Positions 6,573 to 9,040 of a stretch of DNA of 9,040 bases are shown here, piece after piece; within the stretch, counting starts at the first letter, position 1; each line of letters opens with the position of its first letter. Origin of the DNA: JAWXBM01 sp964470455 (GTDB taxonomy: Bacteria; Pseudomonadota; Gammaproteobacteria; Xanthomonadales; SZUA-36); contig CAYYCX010000138.1 in assembly GCA_964470455.1 (NCBI GenBank), forward strand, positions 1 to 9,040, given 5' to 3'. Made by a program: the position numbers and the translations under genes. A model generated the notes under the pieces. That model was not told the origin of the DNA, did no database searches, and saw only the letters and a list, made by a program, of their open reading frames with translations.

Positions 6573-7067
6573 ATGAAGATAATATTCTGCTTTGCGGCCC
6601 TGATGATGCTGGCCACCTCCCTGTTCGCCCAGGATGCGCCGGTGGTGGATGACGCTCCCAAACCTCAGGCGGCAACCCGGGCCGCCCCTGCACCGGTGGA
6701 AGTGAAGCGCATGCCGCGCCTGACGGTGAATGTCACCGGCCTGGCGCCGGAGGCCGGCACGGTGGAAGTCAGCCTGTTTGATTCGGCTGAAAACTTCATG
6801 AAGAAGCCTTTCTACCAGGAATCCGGCACGCCGGACGCGGATGGCAAGGTGCAGGTGCGTTTCCTGAACGTGATGGAAGGTACCTACGGCCTGGTGGTGG
6901 TGCACGACGAGAACGGCAACGGTGTGTATGACTCCGGCTTTCTCGGATTTGGCGCCGAGCCCGTGGGCTACTCCAACGATGCCGCCCCTTGGCTGGGACG
7001 GCCTTCGTTCGAGGCGGTGAGCTTCGAGGTGAACGAGGACCTCGAAGTCACCATCAACATGGATTGA
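6573..7067 (+). CDS. Secreted DUF2141 domain protein
   Basis: This 164-residue exported protein of the DUF2141 family has no established biochemical role. Residues 1-19 (MKIIFCFAALMMLATSLFA) form a signal peptide with cleavage before QDA. An Ala/Pro-rich linker runs to about residue 45, and the DUF2141 beta-sandwich occupies about 48-162. The diagnostic signature is present: EGTYGLVVVHDENGNGVYDS (102-121), then FLGFGAEPVGYSNDA and GRPSFEAVSFEV. The DENGNGVYD segment (112-120) resembles a calcium-loop motif (Asp112, Asn114, Asn116, Asp120), and this motif is usual in the family. The start follows GGATTGAG immediately upstream of the ATG. The gene has a candidate promoter of its own at 6484-6489 and ends 3 bp from the stop of the convergent gene, with a strong inverted repeat in its last codons. 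Confidence 0.9.
   Translation: MKIIFCFAALMMLATSLFAQDAPVVDDAPKPQAATRAAPAPVEVKRMPRLTVNVTGLAPEAGTVEVSLFDSAENFMKKPFYQESGTPDADGKVQVRFLNVMEGTYGLVVVHDENGNGVYDSGFLGFGAEPVGYSNDAAPWLGRPSFEAVSFEVNEDLEVTINMD
7021..7048. repeat. 9-bp perfect inverted repeat at 3' end of DUF2141 gene
   Basis: CTTCGAGGT (7022-7030) pairs exactly with ACCTCGAAG (7039-7047) across an 8-nt loop, and a G-U pair at 7021/7048 would extend it to 10 bp. It lies inside the last coding residues of the DUF2141 gene and 24 bp beyond the stop of the convergent minus-strand gene. No T-tract follows on either side, so it is not a classical intrinsic terminator. It could still slow polymerase or protect the ends of both convergent transcripts. 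Confidence 0.55.
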
Positions 7068-7070
7068 TAC

Positions 7071-7556
7071 CTATTCCTTTTCGACGTTGATCCGGACGTT
7101 TTTCACGTCAATGGAAACCAGCTCCAGGCCAAAGTTCTTGGTTTTGCCCTTTTTCTTCACCAGCACGTCCTCGCCATCGTCGCGCTCCACGTGAAAGGCC
7201 TTCTTGTCGAGGTTGGCCTTGAGCACCTTGACGATGGTTTTGGCCACACCGTTCTCGCTGGTGCCTTTGGTGACAGGTATCTCGATGGTGATGGGATCCG
7301 CGTTTTGCTGGCTCAGCTTCACCACCACGGTGCCGTCTGACTCGGCATTACCGCTGCATTCCATGCGCCATTTGTTGGACACGGATAACTTTTTGGCCGG
7401 TTCAGGGGCTGCCTCAGGGGCTGCCTCAGGGGCTGCTTCGGCTGCTTCGGCTGCTTCTTCGTTCTGCGCCGCGAAGGTGCTACCGGCACCCAGCAGCAGA
7501 AGCAGGGAAAAGCACAGGGCCAAAAGATGATGGGTGGATTTCGCTGGGGGCTTCAC
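7071..7556 (-). CDS. Small secreted protein with Ala/Pro/Glu repeat linker, unknown family
   Basis: I do not recognise this family. The frame is open to a TTG at 7628, but the better start is the GTG at 7554-7556. It has GAGGAA six bases upstream and puts the signal sequence at the N terminus, giving 161 residues. The signal peptide spans about residues 1-29 (hydrophobic core LLALCFSLLLLLGAGSTFA), with cleavage near AQNEE. A low-complexity linker of EAA and PEAA repeats follows (about 33-54). The mature domain (about 57-161) is predicted to be beta-rich and very charged, with one cysteine (SNKWRMECSG), a Lys-rich patch VKKKGKTKNFG (132-143) and an ending of alternating hydrophobic residues (VSIDVKNVRINVEKE). 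It is monocistronic and convergent with the DUF2141 gene, with 3 bp between the stops. It starts divergently from the RND operon. The coding call is firm; function is unknown. Confidence 0.8.
   Translation of the reverse strand: MKPPAKSTHHLLALCFSLLLLLGAGSTFAAQNEEAAEAAEAAPEAAPEAAPEPAKKLSVSNKWRMECSGNAESDGTVVVKLSQQNADPITIEIPVTKGTSENGVAKTIVKVLKANLDKKAFHVERDDGEDVLVKKKGKTKNFGLELVSIDVKNVRINVEKE
7402..7455. repeat. Short in-frame tandem repeats (12-bp x3, then 9-bp x2)
   Basis: TCAGGGGCTGCC occurs three times in a row (7402-7437, the last copy ending in T). Two copies of TCGGCTGCT follow (7438-7455). Both unit lengths are multiples of three, so copy changes keep the reading frame of the minus-strand secreted protein and only lengthen or shorten its Ala/Pro/Glu linker between the signal peptide and the folded domain. 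Confidence 0.85.
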
Positions 7557-7562
7557 TTGGGT

Positions 7563-7568
7563 TTCCTC
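7563..7568 (-). promoter_or_regulatory. Ribosome binding site deciding the GTG start at 7556
   Basis: On the minus strand GAGGAA is followed by six bases (ACCCAA) and then GTG at 7556-7554. This is a near-ideal Shine-Dalgarno sequence and spacing. The alternative TTG at 7628 would give a 34-residue polar leader before the signal-peptide core. Confidence 0.75.
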
Positions 7569-7643
7569 GATGGTTTTGTCGGCAACTGCAAAAAATTCAC
7601 AGCGGTCGTGAAATAGTACAACAATCAATGGCTGTTGCGCTTC

Positions 7644-7670
7644 AGTCCGGAAAGGCTTTAGTCCGGAAAG
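7644..7670. repeat. 11-bp direct repeat upstream of RND operon, candidate operator
   Basis: AGTCCGGAAAG occurs at 7644-7654 and exactly again at 7660-7670, a 16-bp period with five bases between copies. Each copy holds the palindrome TCCGGA. The pair sits 46-72 bp upstream of the adaptor ATG, just before TATATT (7679-7684), which could be a -10 element. If so, the repeats would cover the -35 region, a usual place for a repressor or activator site. No regulator gene is visible in the window. Confidence 0.55.
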
Positions 7671-7715
7671 ATTGCCCTTATATTCAGATTCAAACGATCC
7701 ATAAGCGAGATAATA

Positions 7716-8753
7716 ATGTTGGTCACTCGTTTCCCCCTTCGGCTCCTGCGCGATTCACTGCTGGTTCTCGTTCCGGGGCTTTTTGCGGCAGCCATCCAGG
7801 CGCAGCCAGCCGAGGCCATTCCGGTCAGCATCCAGCCGCTGGACGAAGTGCTGGTGGACCTGCAACGCTCCGCCTCGGCCGAGGTGGTCAGCCTGAACCA
7901 GGCCACCCTGGCAGCCGAAGTGGCCGGCGTCATCCGCGCAGTGCACGCCGATGTCGGCCACTCCGTGCAAGCCGGTGAATTGCTGCTGGAGATCGACCCG
8001 ACCGACTACCGCCTCGCCCTGCAGCAGGCTGAAGCCGGCCTGGCCACCAGCAGAGCGCAGAAAGCCCAGGCCGATGTGCGGCTGCAGCGCGCACGGCAAC
8101 TGATCGAGGGCAAGTACCTGTCGGATGACGACCTGCTGGCGCGCGAAACCGAAGCCCAGGTGGCCGCGGCGCAAATCCGCCAGCAGGAAGCTGCCGTGGC
8201 CATCGCCCGGCGCAACCTGGAGAAATGCCGCATCGAGGCGCCTTTCAACGGCGTGGTCGGCCAGCGCATGGCGCAGGTAGGCAGCTATGTCGGGCCGGGC
8301 ACGGCGCTGATGGTATTCGCCGAAACCGACCGCATCGAACTGGACGCCGAAATTCCGGATGAACTGGCGGACACGCTGGAATTCGCCCAAAGCATCGAGT
8401 TCCGGTCCCGCAACGAAAGCTGGCCGCTGCAGTTGCTGCGGCTGTCGCCCGTCATCGACACCGAACGGCGCAGCCGCCGGGCCCGGTTTGACTTTACCGG
8501 CGCGGCGCCGCACGTGGGCCGCAGCGGCGAAGTGGTGTGGCAGGTCAGCCGTGGCCTGCTGCCCGCCAGCCTGGTGTTGCAACGCGACGGCCGGCTGGGG
8601 GTGTTTGTGGCCGAAAGCGGCGTGGCCCGCTTCACGGTGCTGTCCAACGCCCAGGAGGGGCGTCCGGTGCCGGTTGACCTGCCGGCTTCAACCCAGGTGG
8701 TGGTCACCGGCCGTGAACGCCTGCAGGATGGCGATGCCATCAAGCCCCTTTGA
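7716..8753 (+). CDS. RND efflux periplasmic adaptor (AcrA/HlyD family)
   Basis: This 345-residue membrane-fusion protein bridges the inner-membrane RND pump and an outer-membrane TolC-type channel. The N-terminal signal peptide runs to about residue 29 (ending FAAAIQA before QPAEA). Lipoyl half one is at about 62-93 (AEVAGVIRAVHADVGHSVQAG), the coiled-coil hairpin at about 95-170, lipoyl half two at about 172-203 (CRIEAPFNGVVGQRMAQVGSY in outline), then a beta barrel and membrane-proximal domain to the C terminus. The hairpin tip keeps the Arg-x3-Leu-x6-Ser pattern of TolC-binding adaptors (R125, L129, S136). A GCGAGA sits just ahead of the ATG at 7716. The RND permease gene begins 39 bp after the stop, so the pair is one operon. 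No signal-peptidase II lipobox is seen. Substrates cannot be inferred. Confidence 0.93.
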   Translation: MLVTRFPLRLLRDSLLVLVPGLFAAAIQAQPAEAIPVSIQPLDEVLVDLQRSASAEVVSLNQATLAAEVAGVIRAVHADVGHSVQAGELLLEIDPTDYRLALQQAEAGLATSRAQKAQADVRLQRARQLIEGKYLSDDDLLARETEAQVAAAQIRQQEAAVAIARRNLEKCRIEAPFNGVVGQRMAQVGSYVGPGTALMVFAETDRIELDAEIPDELADTLEFAQSIEFRSRNESWPLQLLRLSPVIDTERRSRRARFDFTGAAPHVGRSGEVVWQVSRGLLPASLVLQRDGRLGVFVAESGVARFTVLSNAQEGRPVPVDLPASTQVVVTGRERLQDGDAIKPL

Positions 8754-8773
8754 AGCCGACCCTTTGAATCCGA
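8746..8773 (+). repeat. 14-bp tandem duplication spanning the adaptor stop codon
   Basis: CCCTTTGAAGCCGA (8746-8759) is followed immediately by CCCTTTGAATCCGA (8760-8773), with one mismatch in 14. The first copy contains the adaptor's stop codon TGA (8751-8753), and the second copy carries the same TGA in the intergenic spacer. It looks like a recent slippage duplication that lengthened the gap between the two RND genes. Confidence 0.7.
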
Positions 8774-8792
8774 CCAGTACACCTGACCCAGC

Positions 8793-9040
8793 ATGCTGAA
8801 AAACCTGCTCACCAACCATCCGCTGGTCAACATCCTGTTCACCGTGGTAGTGACCCTGGGCGCGATGTCCTATTTCACCATGCCGCGCGAACAGGACCCG
8901 GAAATCAATTTCAACTGGGTGAACATCAACACCGTTTTGCCGGGCGCTTCGGCCGAGGATGTGGAACAGCTGGTCACCGGGCCGCTGGAAGACGCGGTGC
9001 GCAACGTGCAGGACATCCGCTGGATCATCAGCACCACGCG
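8793..9040 (+). CDS. RND efflux permease (AcrB/HAE1-like), 5' part only
   Basis: This is the start of an inner-membrane, proton-driven RND pump; 82 complete codons are visible and the family is about 1,000-1,050 residues, so over 90 percent lies beyond the right edge. TM1 spans about residues 10-29 (PLVNILFTVVVTLGAMSYF). The typical entry to the porter domain follows: MPREQDPEINFNWVNI, then VLPGASAEDVEQLVTGPLE and DAVRNVQDIRWIISTT. It is the second gene of the operon with the adaptor, 39 bp downstream. No clear Shine-Dalgarno precedes the ATG (ACCTGACCCAGC), so translation may depend partly on the upstream gene. The sequence style fits the PREQDPEINFNWV branch of uncharacterised proteobacterial RND pumps rather than AcrB itself. 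Family is certain; substrate unknown. Confidence 0.93.
   Translation, partial: MLKNLLTNHPLVNILFTVVVTLGAMSYFTMPREQDPEINFNWVNINTVLPGASAEDVEQLVTGPLEDAVRNVQDIRWIISTT

Noticed and set aside
1..9040. A defence, mobile or CRISPR system
   Set aside because: No nuclease, integrase, transposase, toxin-antitoxin pair, spaced repeat array or terminal inverted repeats were seen; the genes are transport, salvage and exported proteins.

Overview
The window looks like chromosomal DNA of a GC-rich Gram-negative bacterium, most likely a gammaproteobacterium and possibly marine. This rests on an inner-membrane/periplasm efflux repertoire (an RND pump with its adaptor, and a DevBC-type ABC exporter), a VC_2705-type sodium/solute symporter with its DUF4212 partner, and several exported proteins with typical signal peptides. 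The placement is inference; no rRNA, tRNA or single-copy marker is present. I see no CRISPR array, insertion sequence, attachment site or phage gene.

Layout, left to right. (1) Positions 1-1781, minus strand: the start of a DevBCA-like ABC export operon. The DevB-like periplasmic adaptor comes first and is coupled through a TGATG overlap to the DevC-like permease, which runs off the left edge. An ATPase (devA) would be expected further left. (2) Positions 1987-4103, plus strand, divergent from the first unit: a two-gene operon for a DUF4212 small membrane protein and a large sodium:solute symporter, again joined by TGATG. (3) Positions 4084-5703, minus strand: an exported, histidine-rich TPR-type protein whose 3' end overlaps the symporter by 20 bp. 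(4) Positions 5802-6443, plus strand, divergent from the TPR gene: a deoxynucleoside kinase. (5) Positions 6573-7067, plus strand: a secreted DUF2141 protein. (6) Positions 7071-7556, minus strand, convergent and only 3 bp from DUF2141: an unrecognised small secreted protein with an Ala/Pro/Glu repeat linker. Its start is best placed at a GTG with a strong ribosome binding site. (7) Positions 7716-9040, plus strand: an RND efflux operon, with a complete periplasmic adaptor followed by an inner-membrane RND permease cut by the right edge.

The window therefore holds two unrelated trans-envelope export machines, each built around an HlyD/AcrA-type adaptor, one ABC-driven and one proton-driven. 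Between them lie a sodium-coupled uptake system, a nucleoside-salvage kinase and three exported proteins of uncertain role. No stretch longer than about 205 bp lacks a gene. The points most worth a second look are the histidine clusters of the TPR protein, a register-matched cysteine pair in the DevB-like hairpin, an EF-hand-like loop inside the symporter, and an 11-bp direct repeat upstream of the RND operon. I found nothing that clearly forms a new multi-gene system.
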